DNA of 64,000 nucleotides from CAVQXR01 sp046330455 (GTDB lineage Bacteria > Actinomycetota > Thermoleophilia > Gaiellales > Gaiellaceae), in assembly GCA_046330455.1 (NCBI GenBank), contig JAXLSU010000001.1, forward strand, positions 248,001 through 312,000. The letters are read 5' to 3'. How positions within the stretch are numbered: position 1 is the stretch's first letter; each line of letters opens with the position of its first letter. The position numbers were made by a program, and so were the translations under genes. Below the pieces are notes generated by a model that had not been told where the DNA came from, did not search any database, and worked only from the letters and a program-made list of their open reading frames with translations. Below are positions 18,202 through 25,566 of the stretch, in pieces.

Positions 18202-18789
18202 GCGGCTGACGGCCCGTGAGCGTTGCCCTCCGGGCGACTCCTGCGCGGGTCGTGGCCGGCCGAGCCGGCCGCTCAGCCGCGGAGGCGGTCGGATCTCATC
18301 CGGCCCGAGTGTTCCCGGGGCAACGGTGACCCGACCCTCGTGGGTCGGGTCGACCGCTTCCTGGGAAGGGAGAGGAGAACCGGGAGGGGAGGAGTGTTCT
18401 CCACCCTGTCCGAGTGCCCTGGATCGGAAAACTTGCGCACCTTTCACACATCTGGTTCGTGATCTCGACCGGTGCCAGGCACCGAGGGGTGTAGGGGCCG
18501 GATCTCATCCGGCCTGGTCGTGCGGTGGGCGGTACGGGCGGGACGAGATCCCGCCCGTACGGGGTCGGGTGCCGTGTCGTCGTCTTGGCGTGCGGGCGTT
18601 CCGGGTCGGGTTGTCTCGGGTGTAGGGGCCGGATCTGATCGGGCCCTGGTCGCGCGGGGCGGTGTTGGGCGGGATGAGTGTTATGAAGGGGCCCGCCCCT
18701 ACGGACTGGTCGGAGTCGAGATCCGTGACCGCCGAGGCTCGCCCGGCTCCTCAGCAGGTCCGGCCCGGCAGAGCCGGACCGTCAGCCGC
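18202..18789. repeat. 588-bp mosaic repeat block at a convergent junction
   Basis: A gene-free block bounded by the perfect 11-bp inverted pair GCGGCTGACGG (18202-18212) and CCGTCAGCCGC (18779-18789), the same arms as at 9956-10086. Inside are hairpins GGCCGGC-N3-GCCGGCC (18253-18269), GGTCGGATCTCATCCGGCC (18286-18304) and GGCCGGATCTCATCCGGCC (18496-18514). There is also a perfect 12-bp stem at 18532-18543/18549-18560, and GGTCCGGC with GCCGGACC at 18757-18780. The last base touches the purH stop codon. I find no credible coding region in it. Confidence 0.75.
18488..18706. repeat. Imperfect tandem pair of ~80-bp hairpin units
   Basis: Two related units inside the larger block, at about 18488-18564 and 18618-18706. 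Both start GGTGTAGGGGCCGGATCT and continue with a variant of ATCCGGCC, TGGTCG(T/C)GCGG and a GGGCGGGA(T/C)GAG hairpin. The second unit is closed by an 8-bp inverted repeat, GTAGGGGC (18622-18629) and GCCCCTAC (18695-18702). An inverted version of the unit start (GGATCCCGCCCTACACC) is at 46193-46209. Confidence 0.65.
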
Positions 18790-20330
18790 TAATGCCGGAA
18801 ATGCCGCCGATGGGTGAACACCATCGCGGCGCGGAACTCGTCGACCGCGGCGATCACGTCGGCGTCGCGCTTCGAGCCGCCCGGCTGGATGATCGCGGCG
18901 ACCCCGGCCTCGAGCGCGATCCTGGGGCCGTCCGGAAACGGGAAGAACGCGTCCGAGCCGAGTGCAGAGCCAGTCGGGTCGTGGCCGTGCTCCCGGGCCT
19001 TCTCGACGGCGATGCGGACAGAGTCGACACGGCTCATCTGGCCGGCGCCGACCCCGATCGTGGCGAGATCCTTCGCGATCACGATTGCGTTCGAGCTGAC
19101 GTGCTTCGCGACACGCCAGGCGAGCAGGAGGTCGCCCCAGCGTGCCTCGTCGGGCTCCTCGGCCGTGACCACGTCCATCGTCTCACGCTCGTCGACGTCG
19201 ACGTCTGCGTCCTGGACGAGCATGCCGCCGAGCACGCGCCGGTAGTCGCGTTCGCCGGCGATCCCGCGGCGGCGCTCGCGGTTGTCGAGGATTCGCAGCG
19301 CCTCCTTGCGCCCGAGCACCGCCAGGGCGCCCTCGGCGTATCCGGGCGCGAACAGCACCTCGACGAACTGCTCCGCGAGCCGTTCGGCGAGCCCCGGGCC
19401 CACCGGCCGGTTGACCGCGACGATCCCGCCGAACGCCGACACCGGGTCTGCGGCGAGCGCCTTCGCGTAGGCCTCCTCGATCGTGCCCGCGAGAGCCACA
19501 CCGCACGGGTTTGCGTGCTTGACGATCACACACGCAGGAACGCTGAACTCCTCGAGCAGCGAGCGGGCCGCCCAGAGGTCGTTCAGGTTGTTGTAGGAGA
19601 GCTCCTTGCCGGAGAGCTTCTCGACGCGTGAGAGCAGGTGCCGGCGCGCCCCGGGCTCGCTGAAGTACGCCGCCTTCTGATGGGGGTTCTCCCCGTAGGC
19701 GAGATCCTGTTCCCTGACGAGCGAGACGAGGATCGTGTCGGGGAAACGCTGCCACTCCGAGAACCACGTGTGAATCGCCGCCTCGTAGGCGGCAGTCGTC
19801 GCGAACGCCTCGATCGCCAGCTCCCGCCGCATCGAGAGGTCGAGGTCTCCGACCGTCCGCAGCTCCTCGAGGATCCTGCCGTACTGCGCGGGCGAGCTGA
19901 GCGCGGCCACGTGGGCGAAGTTCTTCGCGGCTGCCCGGAGCATCGCCGGGCCGCCGATGTCGATCATCTCGATCGCATCGGCCTCGGGCACGCCGGGTCT
20001 CGACGCGACCGACTCGAACGGGTACAGGTTCACGCAGACGAGGTCGATCGGCTCGATTCCCTCGGCGGCGAGCTGCGCCATGTCGTCGGCGTTGTCGCGC
20101 CGGGCGAGGACCCCGCCGTGGACTCGCGGATGGAGGGTCTTCACCCGGCCGCCGAGGATCTCCGGCGAGGATGTGACTTCCTCGACCGGCGTCACGGGCA
20201 GCCCGAGCTCGGCGATCCGGGCAGCCGTCCCGCCGCTCGCCAGCAGCTCCACCCCTAGCTCGGAGAGCCCGCGCGCCAGCTCGTCGAGCCCGCTCTTGTC
20301 GTACACCGACAGCAGCGCCCGGCGGATCAT
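18789..20330 (-). CDS. purH: Bifunctional AICAR formyltransferase / IMP cyclohydrolase
   Basis: 513 aa. Catalyses the last two steps of IMP synthesis. The N-terminal MGS-like cyclohydrolase domain has RALLSVYDKSGLDELARGLS and ILGGRVKTLHPRVHGGVLAR. The C-terminal transformylase domain has CVIVKHANPCGVALAGTIEE and DPVSAFGGIVAVNRPV. The ATG at 20330 overlaps the purN stop as ATGA. It is the last gene of purM-purN-purH. Confidence 0.97.
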   Translation of the reverse strand: MIRRALLSVYDKSGLDELARGLSELGVELLASGGTAARIAELGLPVTPVEEVTSSPEILGGRVKTLHPRVHGGVLARRDNADDMAQLAAEGIEPIDLVCVNLYPFESVASRPGVPEADAIEMIDIGGPAMLRAAAKNFAHVAALSSPAQYGRILEELRTVGDLDLSMRRELAIEAFATTAAYEAAIHTWFSEWQRFPDTILVSLVREQDLAYGENPHQKAAYFSEPGARRHLLSRVEKLSGKELSYNNLNDLWAARSLLEEFSVPACVIVKHANPCGVALAGTIEEAYAKALAADPVSAFGGIVAVNRPVGPGLAERLAEQFVEVLFAPGYAEGALAVLGRKEALRILDNRERRRGIAGERDYRRVLGGMLVQDADVDVDERETMDVVTAEEPDEARWGDLLLAWRVAKHVSSNAIVIAKDLATIGVGAGQMSRVDSVRIAVEKAREHGHDPTGSALGSDAFFPFPDGPRIALEAGVAAIIQPGGSKRDADVIAAVDEFRAAMVFTHRRHFRH

Positions 20331-20884
20331 GGGCGCGAATCTAGACGATCGGCGAGCTGCCTGACGACCGCCGGCAGGAGCCGATGCTCCACGGCATGCA
20401 CCCGCTCGAGCAGCGTCGCCTCCGAATCGCCGGGATGGATGGGTACCGCCTCCTGAGCGAGGGCGGGGCCGGTGTCCAGCCCTGTGTCGACCTCGTGGAC
20501 GGTGACGCCGGTCACGGAGACCCCGGCGGCGAGCGCGTCGGCGATCGCCCGGGCGCCCGGGAAGGCCGGGAGCAGCGACGGATGGACGTTCACCACGCGG
20601 CGGGGAAACCGGGCGAGGAACTCGGTTGTCAGCAGGTGCATGTAGCCGGCACAGACGACGAGCCGCACGCCCCGGCCCTCGAGCCAGTCCGCCATCGCGA
20701 GGTCTCGAGCAGCCCGATCGGGGTAGCGGCCGAGCTCGAAGGTCCCGGTCGCGATCCCCGCGCGGGCGGCACGCTCGAGCGCGTAGACGCCCGGCCGGTT
20801 CGACGCGACGGCGACGACGGGGAGTCCGGCATCGACGAGTGCCTGGAGGTTCGACCCGGAGCCCGAGACGAGGACGCCGATCAC
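20327..20884 (-). CDS. purN: Phosphoribosylglycinamide formyltransferase
   Basis: A 185-aa, 10-formyl-THF-dependent GAR transformylase. Substrate and catalytic motifs are visible: GVLVSGSGSNLQALVDAG near the start, VNVHPSLLPAFPG with the Asn and His of the active site, and HEVDTGLDTGPALAQE with the catalytic Asp. The GTG start at 20884 overlaps the purM stop, so it is translationally coupled. Confidence 0.96.
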   Translation of the reverse strand: MIGVLVSGSGSNLQALVDAGLPVVAVASNRPGVYALERAARAGIATGTFELGRYPDRAARDLAMADWLEGRGVRLVVCAGYMHLLTTEFLARFPRRVVNVHPSLLPAFPGARAIADALAAGVSVTGVTVHEVDTGLDTGPALAQEAVPIHPGDSEATLLERVHAVEHRLLPAVVRQLADRLDSRP

Positions 20885-21837
20885 GCGCCGTCGGCGAACA
20901 CGACTCCGGAGCGTCCCCCCTCGATCCGGCCGATCCGCGGCAGGCCGGCCTGCTCGGCGAGAGCAGCCGGTACCACGGCGCAGTAGCCGATGCCGAGGTT
21001 GAAGACCCGACGCTGCTCGGCCTCGGGAACGCCGCGCTCGTCAAGCCAGGCGTAGACGGGCGGCCGCTTCCAGCTCTGCGGGTCGATCACCGCGCCGGCG
21101 CCGGCGGGCAGGACGCGCGCGAGGTTGCCGGGGATCCCGCCTCCCGTGATGTGGGCGAGGGCATGGATCTCGCCCAGCGCTCGGAGCCGGCGGACGTCCT
21201 CCAGGTAGCAGACGGTCGGAGGCAGGAGGAGCTCCGGATCGAACGCTCCGTCACCGAGCAGCCGCCGTACGAGCGTGAAGCCGTTCGCGTGCAGCCCCGC
21301 CGACGGGAATCCGACCACGACGTCGCCGGGCTCGACTCGCGAGCCGTCGATCAGACGGTCACGGTCGACGAGCCCGACACAGGTACCCGCGAAGTCCAGC
21401 TCGTCGTCGCGATAGACGTCCGGCATCTCGGCCGTCTCGCCGCCGAGGATCGCGCAGCCGGCAGGCCGGCAGACATCCGCCGCACCCGCGACCAGCTCGG
21501 CGACCTGGGCGAGATCGATCCGGGCGGCGGCCACGTAGTCGAGGAAGAAGAGCGGCTCGGCGCCGGTCGTCAGCACGTCGTTGATGCAGTGGGCGGCGAG
21601 ATCGGCGCCGGCCCAGCGCAGTCGGCCGGCGAGCCGGGCCACGATGAGCTTCGTGCCGACGCCGTCGGTCGAGGCGGCCAGGAGCCGCTGATCGTCGAGC
21701 GCGTACAACCCCGCGAACCCACCGAGACCCGAGACGACGGCCTCTGTTCGCGTCGAGTCGACGGACGAGCGAAGGCGTGCGACGACCTCGTCGGCCTTCG
21801 CGAGGGAGACTCCCGCCCGCTCGTACGTCTGCTCCAC
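20881..21837 (-). CDS. purM: Phosphoribosylformylglycinamidine cyclo-ligase (AIR synthetase)
   Basis: 318 aa. Converts FGAM to AIR with ATP. Motifs include ASTDGVGTKLIVARLAGR, CINDVLTTGAEPLFFLDYVA, ILGGETAEMPDVYRDDELDF and AHITGGGIPGNLARVLPAGA, all typical of PurM. The start is GTG at 21837. It leads the purM-N-H operon and is divergent from the PucR regulator, with 118 bases between them. Confidence 0.96.
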   Translation of the reverse strand: MEQTYERAGVSLAKADEVVARLRSSVDSTRTEAVVSGLGGFAGLYALDDQRLLAASTDGVGTKLIVARLAGRLRWAGADLAAHCINDVLTTGAEPLFFLDYVAAARIDLAQVAELVAGAADVCRPAGCAILGGETAEMPDVYRDDELDFAGTCVGLVDRDRLIDGSRVEPGDVVVGFPSAGLHANGFTLVRRLLGDGAFDPELLLPPTVCYLEDVRRLRALGEIHALAHITGGGIPGNLARVLPAGAGAVIDPQSWKRPPVYAWLDERGVPEAEQRRVFNLGIGYCAVVPAALAEQAGLPRIGRIEGGRSGVVFADGA

Positions 21838-21955
21838 CGCGTGTCGAATCCTATCGACGCAGGTTTCGCCACTTCGTACAATCCGGCCAGGCCTGCCTGT
21901 CCAGTTTTGCGGGCAGTGTCAGGGCGAGAAGCTCATCCGGTCCACCACCCTGTCG

Positions 21956-23413
21956 ATGCTGACCGTTAGCGACATCGTTGCGATCCCCGCTCTCGGCCTG
22001 CGCGTCGTCGCGGGTGACGGCGGGACGGCCAACGTCGTCCGCTGGCTCCACGCGTCGGAGCTCGCAGACCCGACACCGTGGCTCGAGGGTGGCGAGGTCG
22101 TGCTGACGACGGGGCTCGGGCTCGGCGGGACGCCGGCCGCGCAGCGGGCCTATGTGCGCCGGCTCGCGAAGCACGGCCTCGCCGGTCTCGGCCTCGGCCT
22201 CGGGTTCGGGCATGAGGCGGTCCCGGCGCCCGCCGTCGAGGAGGCGGACAAGCTCGGGTTTCCCGTCTTCAGCGTGCCGTACGAGGTGCCGTTCATCGCG
22301 ATCTCGAAGGCCGTCTTCACGCAGCTCGCGAGCGAGCAGCTCGAGCTCGTCACGCAGGCGCTCGAGGTACACGAGCGCCTCGCGCAGGCGGTGACACACG
22401 GGCGGACGCTGCAATCGCTGCTCGCGATCGTCGCCAACCATCTCGGCTGCAGTCTCGTGCTCAGCGACGGGAGCGGCCGCGTCCTTGCCGAGCGTCACGC
22501 CCGCAAGCGGCTCTCGTTCGAGGGGGCGCTCGAGCTTCCGGTGCTCGCCGACGACGAGATCGCGACGCTGCGGGCGATCCGCGAGCGGGGCGAGTTCGGG
22601 GAGTACGACCGTCTCGTGCTCCACCACGGGCAGACGGCGCTCGCGTTCGAGCTCAGCAAGCGCCACGCCGTATCGGCTGCCGAGCTTCGCCTGGCCGGAG
22701 ATCTGCTCGACGACCTCGAGCACGAGCGCCTCGACGAGCGCGCGATCGCGCGACGGATGGCCGCCTTCGGGCTCGAGGCCGACCGAAGCTACGCGGCGCT
22801 CGTCGCCGTCTCACGGGACGAGCGGCGTGGGGAGCGCCTCCGGCTCAGCCTCGCGATCGAGCTCGACCGGAGGGCCGCCCGGTACCTCTCGACTGCGAGG
22901 AAGGGCCGGGCGGCGTTCCTCGTCGAGGCCGGTGACGAGGACGCGGCCCTCACGGTCGCGCGCGAGCTCGTGGCGGTCGAGCCGGACGCTCGCATCGGGG
23001 TCGGGCGCCCCGCCCAGGGTAGGGGCCTCGGGCGGAGCCTCCTCGAGGCCCGGGCGGCCCTGGACGCGACGGCGACCCCGGTGGCGTCCTACAAAGACCT
23101 CGGCTCCCTCGAGCTCCTCCTCGGCCTGCCCGATGCGGCGCTCGAGGCGTACGTCGATCGCGTTCTCGGCCAGGCGGCCCGGAACGGCTGGCTGCTCGAG
23201 TCGCTGTCTGCCCTGCTCGATGCCGGTTGCCGCTGGAGCGATGCGGCCGAGCGCCTGGGCGTGCACCGGCACACGCTTCGCTACCGGATGGAGCGGCTGC
23301 GCGAGCAGACGGGGCGACATCCCGATGATCCCGAGCAGCGGATGGAGCTCTGGCTTGCGGTCAAGGCGAGCCAGGCGCTCGCAGCCCGGAGCGAGCGCGC
23401 GATCAGCGACTGA
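21956..23413 (+). CDS. PucR-family transcriptional regulator (intact)
   Basis: 485 aa. The N-terminal PucR domain begins LTVSDIVAIPALGLRVVAGD and covers about 1-125. A central CdaR/GGDEF-like region follows, then a C-terminal helix-turn-helix at about 415-465 (CRWSDAAERLGVHRHTLRYR). Relatives control purine/allantoin degradation or amino-acid and amide use. It lies about 2 kb before the hydantoinase island and is the only intact regulator near it, so it may control that island; the promoter it binds is unknown. Its 3' end overlaps the EamA-like gene on the other strand by 11 bp. Confidence 0.9.
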   Translation: MLTVSDIVAIPALGLRVVAGDGGTANVVRWLHASELADPTPWLEGGEVVLTTGLGLGGTPAAQRAYVRRLAKHGLAGLGLGLGFGHEAVPAPAVEEADKLGFPVFSVPYEVPFIAISKAVFTQLASEQLELVTQALEVHERLAQAVTHGRTLQSLLAIVANHLGCSLVLSDGSGRVLAERHARKRLSFEGALELPVLADDEIATLRAIRERGEFGEYDRLVLHHGQTALAFELSKRHAVSAAELRLAGDLLDDLEHERLDERAIARRMAAFGLEADRSYAALVAVSRDERRGERLRLSLAIELDRRAARYLSTARKGRAAFLVEAGDEDAALTVARELVAVEPDARIGVGRPAQGRGLGRSLLEARAALDATATPVASYKDLGSLELLLGLPDAALEAYVDRVLGQAARNGWLLESLSALLDAGCRWSDAAERLGVHRHTLRYRMERLREQTGRHPDDPEQRMELWLAVKASQALAARSERAISD

Positions 23414-23810
23414 TCATGACCACGCCGGCCACGACGAGCACCGTCCCGATGATCCGGGGCGTCGTGATCGATTCCCCGAGGAACAGCGCCGAGCCGATCA
23501 GCGTCACGACGGGGTACGCAGACCCGGCCGGCACGATCAGGCTCGCGTCCCCCTTCGTGAGCGCGAAGAAGAGCAGGATCAGCGAGGCCGCGGCGCAGAC
23601 CGCGGTGACGGCCGCCCAGGCGCCTCCGACCCCGAGCGGGAACTTCGCGCCCCGCCCGGCGGCGAGCGCGATCGAGAACGCGATGTAGGCAACGGGCACC
23701 CAGAGGACGAGCTGCTCCCAGGAGATCGTCCGCAGCGCGAGCTTCGAGGTCACCCCGGCGGCACCGAGGAGGAACGCGTAGCCGAACGTGGGAAGGATCC
23801 AGGGTGCCAT
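23403..23810 (-). CDS. Half-size EamA/DMT-family membrane protein
   Basis: A 135-aa protein with about five hydrophobic helices. It covers one EamA repeat, whereas most drug/metabolite transporters have two, so it presumably works as a dimer as small EamA proteins do. The C-terminal segment SLIVPAGSAYPVVTLIGSAL and LGESITTPRIIGTVLVVAGV is the family hallmark. The ATG at 23810 has AAGGGCAG upstream; an ATG at 23849 would add 13 polar residues. It lies downstream of the broken PucR gene on the same strand. Confidence 0.8.
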   Translation of the reverse strand: MAPWILPTFGYAFLLGAAGVTSKLALRTISWEQLVLWVPVAYIAFSIALAAGRGAKFPLGVGGAWAAVTAVCAAASLILLFFALTKGDASLIVPAGSAYPVVTLIGSALFLGESITTPRIIGTVLVVAGVVMISR

Positions 23811-23890
23811 GGCGGTCTGCCCTTTCTTGCCGGCGGTTGGAAACGACATGCCTCCGAGGACCGCACTCTATGACGGCCGGCGTACCCGTG

Positions 23891-25462
23891 CTAGCGAGCC
23901 GGTGGCCCGCCCTGGAGGCTGTGGCCGAAGCGCTCGTTCGTCGTCGCGAGATGGACGTCGACGATCGTGCTCACGTCGCGAAGTGACCGGCCCAGGATCG
24001 CCTCGATCCGCGTGAGCCGGTAGCGGAGCGAGTTCTGGTGCAGGTGGAGCGCCCGGGCCGTGGCCGGGACATCGAGGTCGCGCTCCACGAAGACGAGCAG
24101 GGTGCGGTACAGCTCGGGATGCCGTCGGAGCGGATCGAGCAGCACCGCCGCCTTGTCGTCGAGGGCCCGCTGGTCGGCCGAGGCCACCAGCCATTCGGCC
24201 AGCCCGAAGTCCTCGAAGCGGAGCGTTCGACCGAGGCGCGAGCCCTGGGAGCGGCGAAGGTGGTCGAGCGCGAGCTCGCTGTCGCGGAGGGAGACGAGCG
24301 CCCCGCGTCCGCCCCCACGAAAGGGTCTGCCCACCCCCGCGCGAGGCTCGAACCCCTCGCCGACGAGCCCGTCATCCAGTCCTCGAAGTCACGGTCGCGT
24401 TCCTGGAACAGGATCGTGACCCAGCCACGTCGGCGCGCGACCAGGCAGGAGCCCCCGCCGGCGTGCGGACACCTCGATGATCCGGACGGCCCGGCTCGCC
24501 TCGCCCACGCCTCCGCGCGCCCCCTCCCTGGCGAGGCGATCGGACTCGACGAGGGCGACCCGGGTGTCACGGTCGACGTCGAAGCCGAACGCGGCCAGGC
24601 GGTCAGCAGGGATGTCGACGGCACGCGCCGGGTCGAGGACATGGTCGAGCAGCTCGGCGCGGAGCGTGCGCTCGCCGGTGCGCATCGCCTCGCGCGCAAG
24701 GTCGACGACACCGAGCAGCCGCGCCGCCGAGTGCACGACCGTCCGTGCGAGCTCCGCGGCAGGACCGCGTTGACGGTGGCGACCGTGAGCCAGCGCCGGA
24801 TGTCGTCGCCCGCGAGCACCGGCTCCGCGACGACGAACCAGCGTCCAACCTGGAGCTCGAGCCGTGGGGATCTGCCTGCAGCTCGCGCCAGATCGCCCCG
24901 CGCGGAGCAGCACCCACCGAGTTTGCGACCCTGCCGTCGAGGTGGTAGACGATCACGGACGCATCGACGAGCGTACCGAGCCGCCGGACGAGCGCCTCCT
25001 CGGGGTCATCGGAAGCCATCGCGTCGGCGAGGCTGCTCTCGATCCCGACGCGCCGCCGTAGCAGCCAGTAGTCGCCCGAGGCGAGCGAGCGGTCGACGAA
25101 GCCGACGATCTCGCGAAAGGGCGTCTCCGGTGCGATCGAGAAGAGCGGGAAGTCACGACTCCGTCGCCTCCTCGAGCATTGCGGCGGGAACGGAGCGAAA
25201 CACGATCCCGACGCCAAAGCCGATCGCGGCGAGGGGCTTTCCGGCCGCCTCTGCCACGAGTGCGCGCTGGGCCTTCGCGTCTCCCCGGAGCCGGATCCCC
25301 GTGGTGAGGAGCACCCAGCCGCGCTCGAGCCAGCGCGTCGGGCCGGAGATCTCGATCGGATGCGCACCCGCGATCTCGCGCCGCAATGTGGCGGGTGACC
25401 CGGAGAGGAGCTCGAGCCCGAGCTCGTCCTGCGGCGAGCAGCTCGCGAAGCGTCAGCGGCAT
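23891..25462 (-). pseudogene. PucR-family regulator broken by six frameshifts
   Basis: Read across frames, this 1.57-kb stretch gives a full-length PucR protein. It begins MPLTLRELLA, then QDELGLELLSGSPATLRREI and TRWLERGWVLLTTGIRL; a middle part has RDFPLFSIAPETPFREIVGF; it ends with the helix-turn-helix ALHLHQNSLRYRLTRIEAIL. The frame changes near 25432, 25157, 24855, 24760, 24460 and 24375. By coordinate the changes are +1, +1, -1, -1, +1, -1, so they sum to zero and start and end share a frame. It is divergent from the first hyuA, where a local regulator would sit. It is either a recently inactivated gene or a locally poor assembly. Confidence 0.85.
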
Positions 25463-25494
25463 ACAGGCAGGCTACCGCCTTCTTGGAGATTCAA

Positions 25495-25518
25495 CGAGAA
25501 TCGACTCAAGTCTTCTCG
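25495..25518. promoter_or_regulatory. Candidate operator for the hydantoinase island
   Basis: CGAGAA and TTCTCG (6-bp perfect inverted repeat, 12 bases apart) enclose a second small dyad, GACT-CA-AGTC. The site is in the 104-bp divergent region between the broken PucR gene and the first hyuA, about 50 bases before the hyuA ATG, in an AT-rich stretch. Symmetry and place fit a regulator-binding site; no promoter boxes are certain. Confidence 0.4.
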
Positions 25519-25566
25519 CTTTTCACGGTTGCGGCTCGCGCCTCGAGGCCCGATGCTGGCGCAATC

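Noticed and set aside
18488..18706. CRISPR-like direct repeats
   Set aside because: Only two imperfect units, no constant spacer length, large internal hairpins and no cas genes.
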